Origin: Thermomonospora catenispora
GTDB lineage: Bacteria; Actinomycetota; Actinomycetes; Streptosporangiales; Streptosporangiaceae
Assembly (NCBI RefSeq): GCF_006363815.1
Contig: NZ_RRYT01000014.1
Location: forward strand, 1-64,000
Direction: 5' to 3'
Length of the DNA: 64,000 nucleotides
Part shown: one piece after another, positions 53,823-61,456 of the stretch
Layout: the number at the start of each line of letters is the position of its first letter
How positions within the stretch are numbered: position 1 is the stretch's first letter
Program-made: the position numbers and the translations under genes
The notes under the pieces: generated by a model
Seen by the model: the letters and a program-made list of their open reading frames with translations, nothing else
Told to the model about the DNA's origin: nothing
Database searches by the model: none

Positions 53823-55256
53823 TCAACCCGGCAGCCCGCCCCGCCGGATCGTCTGTGCATACCATCGGGCGCTCGCCTTGGGGATGCGCCGCTGCGTAGC
53901 GTAGTCAACGTAGACCAGGCCGAAGCGCTTGGAGTATCCCCAGGCCCACTCGAAATTGTCCATCAGGGACCAGGTGAAGTAGCCCCGCAGCGGCACGCCC
54001 GCCTCGATGGCCCGGGCGCAGGCCCGCAGGTGAGCGTCCAGATAGGCGATCCGGTCGTCGTCGCGCACGGACCCGTCGGGGTCGGGGACGTCGTCATAGC
54101 CCGCGCCGTTCTCGGTGATGTACAGCGGCACCGCCGGATAGTCGCGGTGCACCCGCGACAGCACCTCCAGCAGCCCGTCCGGATCGATCTCCCAGCCCAT
54201 GCCGGTCACCGGCCTGCCCCGGCTGACGAACCGGACGTGCTCGGAGCCCACCCACGGCGACACCGCCGAGAACGGGGACGACGCCGCCTGGGTCGCCTCG
54301 CCGGGCCGCCCCGAGACGGTGTGCCGCGTGTAGTAGTTGATCCCCAGCAGGTCGTTGCGGACCCCGATGGTCTGCAGGTCCCCGTCCCGGACGTGATCGG
54401 CGAACCCGAACGGCGCCAGGTCCTCCAGCAGGTCCTCGGGGTAGCGGCCGTGCAGCAGGGCGTCCAGGAAGAACCGGTTCTGCAGGCCGTCGATGCGGCG
54501 CGCCGCGTCCAGGTCCTCGGGGGCCTCGGAGGCGGGGGAGATCGCGTACAGGTTGACCGCCGGGCCGATGCGGGAGCCCGAGCGCCGCCCCCGCATCGCC
54601 TGCACCGCCAGCCCGTGCCCCAGCAGCAGATGGTGGGCGGCGCGCAGCGCGGCGGCCGGTTCGCGCCGTCCGGGCGCGTGCTCGCCGGAGGCGTACCCCA
54701 GATAGGCGGCGCACCACGGCTCGTTGATCGTCATCCAGTTCCGCACCCGGTCGCCGAGCGCCTCATGCGCCAGCGCCGCGTACTCGGCGAACCGCAGCGC
54801 GGTGTCGCGCTCGGGCCAGCCGCCCTTGTCCTCCAGGGCCTGCGGCAGGTCCCAGTGGTAGAGGGTGATCCACGGCTCGATCCCGGCCTGGAGCAGCTCG
54901 TCGACCAGCCGCCGGTAGAAGTCCAGGCCGCGCTGGTCGGCCGGGCCCGTTCCGGACGGCTGGATCCGCGGCCACGACAGCGAGAACCGGTAGGCGTTCA
55001 GGCCCAGCTCGGCCATCAGCGCCACGTCCTCGGCGTACCGGTGGTAGTGGTCGACGGCCTCGGCGGCGGTGTCCCCGCCGAGCACCGCGCCGGGGGTGTC
55101 GCAGAAGGTGTCCCAGATGGACCGGCCCCTCCCGCCCTCGTCGACGGCCCCCTCGATCTGGTACGCGGAGGTCGCCGCCCCCCAGCGGAAGTCCTGCGGG
55201 AAGCTGACGAGGGCCGATTCCCGGGTCTGCGTTTGCCTCTCGTGTGCTGCTGTCAC
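53823..55256 (-). CDS. bglC: GH1 beta-glucosidase
   Basis: A 477-residue cytoplasmic family-1 glycosidase with no signal peptide. FPQDFRWGAATSAYQIEGAV opens the barrel; the acid/base Glu179 is in MTINEPW and the nucleophile Glu382 in LYITENGAGY. The final FTWSLMDNFEWAWGYSKRFG is a standard substrate-site signature. It hydrolyses cellobiose and short cello-oligosaccharides brought in by the ABC importer. GTG 55256 overlaps the preceding permease stop (GTGA), so translation is coupled. The symbol follows the Streptomyces ceb operon. Confidence 0.92.
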   Translation of the reverse strand: MTAAHERQTQTRESALVSFPQDFRWGAATSAYQIEGAVDEGGRGRSIWDTFCDTPGAVLGGDTAAEAVDHYHRYAEDVALMAELGLNAYRFSLSWPRIQPSGTGPADQRGLDFYRRLVDELLQAGIEPWITLYHWDLPQALEDKGGWPERDTALRFAEYAALAHEALGDRVRNWMTINEPWCAAYLGYASGEHAPGRREPAAALRAAHHLLLGHGLAVQAMRGRRSGSRIGPAVNLYAISPASEAPEDLDAARRIDGLQNRFFLDALLHGRYPEDLLEDLAPFGFADHVRDGDLQTIGVRNDLLGINYYTRHTVSGRPGEATQAASSPFSAVSPWVGSEHVRFVSRGRPVTGMGWEIDPDGLLEVLSRVHRDYPAVPLYITENGAGYDDVPDPDGSVRDDDRIAYLDAHLRACARAIEAGVPLRGYFTWSLMDNFEWAWGYSKRFGLVYVDYATQRRIPKASARWYAQTIRRGGLPG

Positions 55257-56152
55257 GCCTTGACCGCGCCTTCCATGATCCCGCCGATGATCTGGCGGCT
55301 GAAGATGACGAAAACGATGAGCAGGGGCACCGTGGCGACCGTGGTCCCGGCGAAGACCAGGGTGTAGTCCTGGAAGTAGGCCCCGTTGAGCTGCCGGATG
55401 GACAGCTGCACGGTGGGGTTCTCCGGGGTGAGCGCGGCCAGCGGCCACATGAACTCGTTCCAGGTCTGCATGAAGGTCAACAGCGCCAGCACGCCGGCCG
55501 CCGGGCGCAGCGCGGGCAGCACGACGCTCCAGTAGATGCGGAACGTGGAGCAGCCGTCCACCCGGGCCGCCTCGATCAGCTCGTCCGGCACCGCCTGCTG
55601 GGTGTACTGGCGCATCATGAACACGCCGAACCCGGTGATCAGGAACGGCAGGATGACCGACTGCAGCTCGCCCTGCCAGCCGAACCAGCCCATCATCATG
55701 TAGAGCGGGATGATCCCCATCTGGACCGGGATCATCATCGTCGCGATCACCGTGAGCAGCAGCGCGTTCTTGCCGCGGAACCGCAGCTTGGCGAACGCGA
55801 ACCCGGCCATGGTGGCGAACAGCACCGTGGAGATCGTCACCGAGCTCGCCACGATCGCCGAGTTCACCAGACCCTTGGCGAAGTAGGCCTCCTGGGCGTC
55901 GAACACCTTCGAGACGTTCTCGCCCAGCTCGCCGCCCGGCAGCATCGGCGGCGGGACGTCACCGACGATCTCGTTCCCCCGGGTGGCCACGATGATCATC
56001 CAGTAGATCGGGAAGACCGACAGGACCAGCCCGACGATCAGGGTGATGTAGGTCAGCGGGCTGGCCTCCCACAGCCCGCGCAGCCGGCCGGCGCGGGGCC
56101 TGGCGTGCTGGCCCCGGGCTCCGGCCAGATCAGGACCGGCCACCAGCGTCAT
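55253..56152 (-). CDS. cebG: Carbohydrate ABC transporter permease (CebG-like)
   Basis: A 299-residue inner-membrane permease with six helices of the MalG/LacG type. The EAA loop that contacts the ATPase is EAARVDGCSTFRIYWSVVLP followed by ALRPAAG. The C-terminal IVFVIFSRQIIGGIMEGAVK is typical of MalG proteins. Together with the upstream permease it forms the channel of the cello-oligosaccharide importer. ATGA overlap with the upstream gene. Confidence 0.9.
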   Translation of the reverse strand: MTLVAGPDLAGARGQHARPRAGRLRGLWEASPLTYITLIVGLVLSVFPIYWMIIVATRGNEIVGDVPPPMLPGGELGENVSKVFDAQEAYFAKGLVNSAIVASSVTISTVLFATMAGFAFAKLRFRGKNALLLTVIATMMIPVQMGIIPLYMMMGWFGWQGELQSVILPFLITGFGVFMMRQYTQQAVPDELIEAARVDGCSTFRIYWSVVLPALRPAAGVLALLTFMQTWNEFMWPLAALTPENPTVQLSIRQLNGAYFQDYTLVFAGTTVATVPLLIVFVIFSRQIIGGIMEGAVKA

Positions 56153-57126
56153 CGCGCGCCCCCCATCCGGCGAATGATCATGAAGTTGAGCAGCGAGAAC
56201 ACGATGATCAGCAGGAAGATCATCCAGGCCACCGCGGCGCCGTAGCCGTAGTCGTCATTGCTGAACGCCGTGTCGAACATGTACATGGCGATCGTCTGGA
56301 ACTGGCCGGTCGAGCCGCCGTCGGTGTCGCCGTTGTCGAACAGCACCGGCTCGGTGAACAGCTGCAGCCCGCCGATGGTGGACACGATCGCGGTGAAGAT
56401 GATGGTGGGCCGCAGCATCGGCAGCGTGATCGTCCAGAACTGCCGGCGCCGCGAGGCCCCGTCGATGGCCGCGGCCTCGTACAGGTCCTTGGGGATGGAC
56501 TGCATCGCGGCCAGATAGATCAGCGCGTTGTAGCCGGTCCACCGCCAGTCGACCATCACGCTGATGGCCACCCACGACCACCAGCGGTCGGACTGCCAGG
56601 CGATCGGATCCACCCCGACCAGCCCCAGCAGCCAGTTGATCAGCCCGAAGTCGGTGTCGAACAGCTGGGTGAAGACCACCGCCACCGCCACCGTGGAGGT
56701 GACCAGCGGCATCATGAACCCCACCCGGAACAGCGTGCTGCCGCGCAGCCGCCGGTTGAGCGCGTTGGCCAGCATCAGCGCCAGCAGCAGCTGCGGCACG
56801 GTGGCGATGACGAACATGCCGAGGGTGTTGACCACGGCGTTGAAGAAGTTCGCGTCCTGCAGCAGCTCGGTGTAGTTGCGCAGTCCGACGAACTCGTCCT
56901 TGCCGCTGGCCAGTTCGCGGTCGCGCAGCGACATCCACAGCGTGAACAGCAGTGGGAACGCGCCGAACACCGCGAACACGACGTAGAACGGCGAGATCAG
57001 CAGGTAGGGCGAGACCTTGATGTCCAGGCGGGACAGCCGGGCCCGCACGCCCCGGTCGGGAGGCGAGGCGGTGGTGCCGGCCTTCGCCCGTCGCCGGGTG
57101 GGCGTCGGGCGCACGTCCAGGCTCAT
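56149..57126 (-). CDS. cebF: Carbohydrate ABC transporter permease (CebF-like)
   Basis: A 325-residue MalF/LacF-type permease with six helices after a basic N-terminal tail (PTPTRRRAKAGTTASPPDRG). The EAA motif is YEAAAIDGASRRRQFWTITL followed by PMLRP. It pairs with CebG. The gene follows the binding-protein gene after a 95-bp gap containing a strong hairpin. ATG 57126 is preceded by GGACATCC-type sequence with moderate ribosome-site quality. Confidence 0.9.
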   Translation of the reverse strand: MSLDVRPTPTRRRAKAGTTASPPDRGVRARLSRLDIKVSPYLLISPFYVVFAVFGAFPLLFTLWMSLRDRELASGKDEFVGLRNYTELLQDANFFNAVVNTLGMFVIATVPQLLLALMLANALNRRLRGSTLFRVGFMMPLVTSTVAVAVVFTQLFDTDFGLINWLLGLVGVDPIAWQSDRWWSWVAISVMVDWRWTGYNALIYLAAMQSIPKDLYEAAAIDGASRRRQFWTITLPMLRPTIIFTAIVSTIGGLQLFTEPVLFDNGDTDGGSTGQFQTIAMYMFDTAFSNDDYGYGAAVAWMIFLLIIVFSLLNFMIIRRMGGAR

Positions 57127-57154
57127 GGGATGTCCTTTCGGAGATCGGGGCGGG

Positions 57155-57194
57155 CCTCCTCGCCCGGCCGCCCCCGTGCGGCCGGGCGAGGAGG
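57155..57194. promoter_or_regulatory. Intercistronic hairpin between binding-protein and permease genes
   Basis: CCTCCTCGCCCGGCCGC (57155-57171) pairs perfectly over 17 bp with 57178-57194 around a 6-base loop. Lying between cebE and cebF in one operon, it probably stabilises the upstream mRNA or partly terminates, giving more binding protein than permease. Confidence 0.75.
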
Positions 57195-57221
57195 CGTCGG
57201 CGTACGACCTGGGGGAGTCGG

Positions 57222-58526
57222 TTACCTGGAGACCCCGCGGGCCCGCTCGACGCCCTGGCTCCAGGCCTGGTCCGGCCGGACCTTGCCCTCGCCGACCGCG
57301 ACCAGGACGTTCTCCAGCTCCTGCCGGACGTCCTCGTTCTTGGGACCGAGGTAGACCGGCTTCACCTGGGAGACCGCCTCACTGAAGAGCTTGCCGATCG
57401 GCGCGTCGCTGAAGTACGGCCTCGTCGCCTCGGCGACCGCCGGGTCGGAGAAGATCTTGGGCGAGGACGGGAAGGTGTTGGCGGCCTTGAACGCGGCCAG
57501 CTGCCCCTGCGGGCTGGTCAGGAACTTGGCCAGCTCGGCGGCCTCCTTGGGGTGCTTGCTCTGCTTGGGCACCGCCAGCCAGGAGCCGCCCCAGTAGCCC
57601 CCGCCGCCGGGGATGCCGGCCAGGTCCCACTTGCCCTTGCCCTGCTCGCCGGCGTACTCCTCGATGCCGCCGAGCATCCAGGCCGGGCACGGCACGGTGG
57701 CGAACGCGTCGCGCTTGAGCCCGGTCTGCCACGGCGGGGTGAAGACCTGGAGGTTGGCGGTCAGCTTCGCCTCCTGGAACTTCAGCGCCGTGTCGAACGC
57801 GGTCTTGACCGCGGGGTTGGAGTCGACGACGAAGTTGTTGCTCTTGTCGAAGTAGCTGTAGCCGGGGCCCTTGCTGGCCTCCTGCAGCACGGTCACCCGC
57901 AGCAGCGCCTGCGGGCCGTCCAGCCACTTGGTGCCGGAGACCTTGCTCTGGAACTCCTGGCCGCGCCGGAAGAAGTCGTCCCAGGTCGGCCACAGCTTGG
58001 TGACCTCGTCGCGGTCGGTGGGCAGGCCGGCCTTGGCGAACAGGTCCTTGCGGTAGCACATGCTGAGCGGGGCGATGTCGGTGCCCAGCGCCATGAGCTG
58101 CTTGCCGTCCGGGGTCACGCCCATCTGCCACTTCCACTCGAGGAAGTTCTCCTTGAGCTCGGCGCCCCCGTAGTCGAAGAGGTTGACGAACTTGTCCGCC
58201 TGCTGCATGTAGGTGGGGAGCAGGCCCTCCTCGATGGCCACCACGTCGCCGGCGCCCCGGCCGGTCCCGATCCAGCGCTGCAGCTGCGGCTTGTAGGTGT
58301 CCAGGTCGGAGACCTTGCGCGAGCGGATCTTGATGTTCGGGTGCTGGGCCTCGTACTGCTTGAACAGCTCCTCGTAGCCGAACTCGCCGAAGGTGTCGAC
58401 GGTCAGCGTGATCGTGTCGTCGCCGCTGTCACCGCTGCAGGCGGTGCCGGCGACCATGACGCCGGTCAGCACCGCGGCCAGCGCGGTGAGCCCGCGCCGT
58501 TTCCGCGAACGTCTCGGAGAACCCAT
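57222..58526 (-). CDS. cebE: Sugar-binding lipoprotein of ABC importer (CebE-like)
   Basis: A 434-residue extracellular binding protein. The signal peptide has a twin-Arg-like basic start (SPRRSRKRRG), a hydrophobic core and the lipobox VAGTAC, with Cys30 to be lipidated. The mature part is a SBP_bac_1 fold: DTFGEFGYEELFKQYEAQHP, then GGGGYWGGSWLAVPKQSKHP and the terminal AWSQGVERARG. It should bind cellobiose or longer cellodextrins, based on operator and neighbours. GGAGAGGGG precedes ATG 58526, and a CelR-type operator lies 56 bp upstream of the start. Confidence 0.9.
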   Translation of the reverse strand: MGSPRRSRKRRGLTALAAVLTGVMVAGTACSGDSGDDTITLTVDTFGEFGYEELFKQYEAQHPNIKIRSRKVSDLDTYKPQLQRWIGTGRGAGDVVAIEEGLLPTYMQQADKFVNLFDYGGAELKENFLEWKWQMGVTPDGKQLMALGTDIAPLSMCYRKDLFAKAGLPTDRDEVTKLWPTWDDFFRRGQEFQSKVSGTKWLDGPQALLRVTVLQEASKGPGYSYFDKSNNFVVDSNPAVKTAFDTALKFQEAKLTANLQVFTPPWQTGLKRDAFATVPCPAWMLGGIEEYAGEQGKGKWDLAGIPGGGGYWGGSWLAVPKQSKHPKEAAELAKFLTSPQGQLAAFKAANTFPSSPKIFSDPAVAEATRPYFSDAPIGKLFSEAVSQVKPVYLGPKNEDVRQELENVLVAVGEGKVRPDQAWSQGVERARGVSR

Positions 58527-58581
58527 CGCAGACCCCTCTCCGTCCTTTCCTCATGCGCCGGCGGATCGGCCGCCGACGCGG

Positions 58582-58599
58582 TGTGGGAGCGCTCCCACA
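58582..58599. promoter_or_regulatory. CelR/CebR-type operator upstream of cebE
   Basis: TGTGGGAGCGCTCCCACA is a perfect 18-bp palindrome that contains the 14-bp core TGGGAGCGCTCCCA known as the CelR/CebR binding site. It is placed to block transcription of the cebEFG-bglC-celR operon. Confidence 0.93.
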
Positions 58600-58728
58600 G
58601 GAAAGACGGTGACGTGGGTCACTGTCAATCTCTTGAAATGCAACCGTTACCTGAGCGACCCCGCCGACCCCGCCCCGCCGCTCCCGCCGGTCCGGCGGAA
58701 TCCCCAGGTCGGCAGGGTGGAGACGGGC

Positions 58729-60006
58729 TCAGCGGAGCACCGGGTCCACGCGGCGGCCGTCCTTGCTGAACACCAGCACCCGGTCCAGGTCCACGGCCAG
58801 ATGGATGTCCATCCCCGGGGAGTAGCCGTCCCGGGAGTGCAGCCGGGTCAGCAGCTCCGCCCGGCGGTGCGCGCCCACGTGCTGGGCGGGAGGCTCGACG
58901 GGGGCGCGCCGGTGCGGGCCGCGCAGCAGCGCCAACGCCCGGCCCGCCATTCCGGTCGGCCGGGACGGCGCCCCCACCGGCTCCGGCTCGCGCCGCCGGC
59001 TCACCGTCGCCGCGTCCACCACGGTCACGCCGGCGTCGATGTGCGCCAGCCACTCGTGGCCGTGGAACTCCAGGGCGCGCAGGTGCCCGGACAGCACCGC
59101 GCCCAGATGGGGGTCCCCGGTGGGCTGCAGGGCGTCGGACCGGATGCCCACCACGACCTCGTCGGCATGACGGGAGGCCAGGTACTGGGCCCGGGGGTCG
59201 GACCAGGGGATCACCAGCCGCTGCCGGCCCAGATGCAGGTTCACGCCCTCGCCGGCCACGGCCTCCACGGTGGCCGCCAGCAGGTTGATCGGGGGCACGC
59301 CCAGGAACGCCGCCACGAACGCGGTGGCCGGGTTCTCGTAGATCTGGGTGGGGGTGCCCACGTCCTCCAGGCGGCCCTCGTTCATCACCGCGATCCGATC
59401 GGCCAGCGTCAGCGCCTCGACCTGGTCGTGGGTGACGTACAGGGTGGTCACGCCCAGTCCGCGCACCAGCCCGCCGATCTCCAGCCGCAGTTCGTTGCGC
59501 AGCGCGGCGTCCAGGTTGGACAGCGGCTCGTCCATCAGGAACAGCGAGGGCTCGCGGATGATGGCCCGGCCCATCGCCACCCGCTGCCGCTGCCCGCCCG
59601 ACAACGTGCCGGGCAGCCGGTCCAGCAGCCGCTCCAGGCCCAGCGCGCGGGCCAGCTCGGTGACCCGCTCGGCGGACTCGGCCGGATCGGCCTTGGCGAT
59701 CTCCAGCGGGAAGCCGATGTTGCCGCGCACCGAACGGTGCGGATAGAGCGCGCCGTTCTGGAACACCATGGCGACGTTGCGCTCGCGCGGCGTCAGGTCG
59801 TTGGCCGGACGGCCGTCCAGCCAGATCGTCCCGGCGGTGACCTCCTCCAGGCCGGCGACCATGCGCAGCGTGGTGGACTTCCCGCAGCCGGACGGACCGA
59901 GCAGCACCAGGAACTCACCGTCGGCGATGGTCAACGACAGCTCCTCGACGGCTCGCTGGCCCCCCGGGTAGACCTTGCTGACCGCATCCAGCACCACTTC
60001 GGACAT
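58729..60006 (-). CDS. msiK: ABC transporter ATPase, MsiK/UgpC type
   Basis: A 425-residue ATPase for carbohydrate importers. Walker A is GPSGCGKST (37-45), the signature is LSGGQRQRVAMGRAI, Walker B is LFLMDEPLSNLD, and the H-loop is YVTHDQVEALTLADRI. The C-terminal TOBE domain starts near residue 245 and continues into an unusually long, Arg/Pro-rich insertion (about residues 320-385) not usual for MsiK, which is about 380 residues. MsiK in Streptomyces energises both cellobiose and maltose import. GAAGGAAG precedes ATG 60006. It is divergent from the GH6 gene; the second CelR operator lies between them. Confidence 0.9.
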   Translation of the reverse strand: MSEVVLDAVSKVYPGGQRAVEELSLTIADGEFLVLLGPSGCGKSTTLRMVAGLEEVTAGTIWLDGRPANDLTPRERNVAMVFQNGALYPHRSVRGNIGFPLEIAKADPAESAERVTELARALGLERLLDRLPGTLSGGQRQRVAMGRAIIREPSLFLMDEPLSNLDAALRNELRLEIGGLVRGLGVTTLYVTHDQVEALTLADRIAVMNEGRLEDVGTPTQIYENPATAFVAAFLGVPPINLLAATVEAVAGEGVNLHLGRQRLVIPWSDPRAQYLASRHADEVVVGIRSDALQPTGDPHLGAVLSGHLRALEFHGHEWLAHIDAGVTVVDAATVSRRREPEPVGAPSRPTGMAGRALALLRGPHRRAPVEPPAQHVGAHRRAELLTRLHSRDGYSPGMDIHLAVDLDRVLVFSKDGRRVDPVLR

Positions 60007-60128
60007 CTGGCTTCCTTCGTCGGCCGGCCCCGAGTTGTGAGGTGAACCACAAGTACATCCAGAGGCCGGGGGATTGTCCACCCTGTCGAGGGCTTGACAC
60101 CTTTCCGGCTTGCCGGGAAGCTCCTTCA

Positions 60129-60142
60129 TGGGAGCGCTCCCA
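60129..60142. promoter_or_regulatory. CelR/CebR-type operator between msiK and the GH6 gene
   Basis: TGGGAGCGCTCCCA, identical to the core of the site upstream of cebE, is 26 bp before the GH6 start and 123 bp upstream of msiK. It most probably controls the cellulase; control of msiK as well is possible. Confidence 0.92.
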
Positions 60143-60167
60143 CCCACCCCCGCGAAGGGAGCACCAC

Positions 60168-61385
60168 GTGAGGAGAGCACGCCTGCGCACCCGCATCGCG
60201 GCACTGGCCGGCCTGGCGACCGTGCTCGCGCTCACCGGTCAGGCGCCCGCCGCGCACGCCCACGCCGTCGGCGACCCGCTGAGCGGCAGGGTCCGCCTCT
60301 ACGTGGAGCCGGACGGCAACGCCGAGCGGCAGGCCCGGCGATGGGCCGCCGAGGGCCGCACCGAGGACGCCGCCCTCATGCGGGCCATGGCGAAGATCCC
60401 CCAGGCCGTCTGGTTCACCGACGGCCCCCCCGCCCAGGTCGAACGCCGGGTCCGCGACGTCATGCGACGGGCCCGCCGGCAGAACGCGGTGCCCGTGCTG
60501 GTCGCCTACTACGTCCCCGGCCGCGACTGCTCGCAGTACTCGGCCGGGGGAGCGCCCGACGAGCGGACCTACAAGCGGTGGATCGACGCCTTCGCCCGAG
60601 GCATCGGCGGCGGCCGGGCCGTGGTTATCGTCGAACCGGACGGGCTGGCGCTGCTGTCCAGCGAGCCGTGGTGCAACGACGGCGGGGGCGGCAGCACCGG
60701 CGAGCCGGAGGACATGAGCCTGGTCGAGCAGCGCTTCCGGGAGATCAGGCACGCGATCGCCGTCTTCTCCCGGCTGCCGCGCACCGGCGTCTACGTGGAC
60801 GCCGGGCACTCGGCCTGGCACGAGCTGAACGACTACGACGCCGGATACGGCGAACCGCGCATCCAACCGGGCATCGTCAGCCGGCTGATGCGCGGCGGCG
60901 TCGCCGGAGCCGACGGCTTCGTGCTCAACGTCTCCAACTACCGCACCGACGCCGAGCTGATCGAGTACGGGACCCGGGTGTCCAAGTGCCTGTGGCTGCG
61001 CACCCGAACCGGGGCCGCCTCCTGCTCCGAGGACGATCTGGCCGCCGTGCCCGACGACGCCCGCGGCCTCACCCCGTTCGTGCTGGACACCAGCCGGAAC
61101 GGGCGGGGCCCCTGGACCGCGCCGCCGGGCCTCTACCCCGATCCGCAGGAGTGGTGCAACCCGCCCGGCCGGGGTCTGGGCGCGCGCCCGGGCACCCGCA
61201 CCGGCGACCGACTGGTCCGGGCCTTCCTGTGGGTGAAGCGGCCCGGCGAGTCCGACGGCCAGTGCACCCGCGGCACCGCGGGACCCGAGGACCCCGAGTA
61301 CGGGATCGTCGATCCGCCCGCCGGTCAATGGTGGCCGGAGCAGGCGCTCGACCTGGCGCGGCGGGCCGTCCCCCCGCTGCGCTGA
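60168..61385 (+). CDS. Secreted GH6 cellulase (endoglucanase/cellobiohydrolase)
   Basis: A 405-residue enzyme. A signal peptide (about residues 1-33: basic start, ALAGLATVLALTGQAPAAHA) directs export. The GH6 domain has YYVPGRDCSQYSAGG with Asp120, VVIVEPDGLALL with the acid Asp158, GVYVDAGHSAW, GFVLNVSNYR, PFVLDTSRNG and FLWVKRPGESDG. It cleaves beta-1,4-glucan by inversion. No cellulose-binding module or linker is present, so it is a catalytic-domain-only form; endo or exo action is not decided here. GTG 60168 has AAGGGAG upstream. Confidence 0.92.
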   Translation: MRRARLRTRIAALAGLATVLALTGQAPAAHAHAVGDPLSGRVRLYVEPDGNAERQARRWAAEGRTEDAALMRAMAKIPQAVWFTDGPPAQVERRVRDVMRRARRQNAVPVLVAYYVPGRDCSQYSAGGAPDERTYKRWIDAFARGIGGGRAVVIVEPDGLALLSSEPWCNDGGGGSTGEPEDMSLVEQRFREIRHAIAVFSRLPRTGVYVDAGHSAWHELNDYDAGYGEPRIQPGIVSRLMRGGVAGADGFVLNVSNYRTDAELIEYGTRVSKCLWLRTRTGAASCSEDDLAAVPDDARGLTPFVLDTSRNGRGPWTAPPGLYPDPQEWCNPPGRGLGARPGTRTGDRLVRAFLWVKRPGESDGQCTRGTAGPEDPEYGIVDPPAGQWWPEQALDLARRAVPPLR

Positions 61386-61407
61386 CCCGCCGATCCGCCG
61401 CGAGACC

Positions 61408-61437
61408 CTCCCGCGGGACCGGGCGGTCCCGCGGGAG
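61408..61437. terminator. Hairpin between convergent GH6 and GH13 genes
   Basis: CTCCCGCGGGACC (61408-61420) pairs perfectly with GGTCCCGCGGGAG (61425-61437) around a 4-base loop, between two convergent stop codons. It has no real U tail. Confidence 0.7.
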
Positions 61438-61456
61438 TTCCACGTCCGGACGCCGA

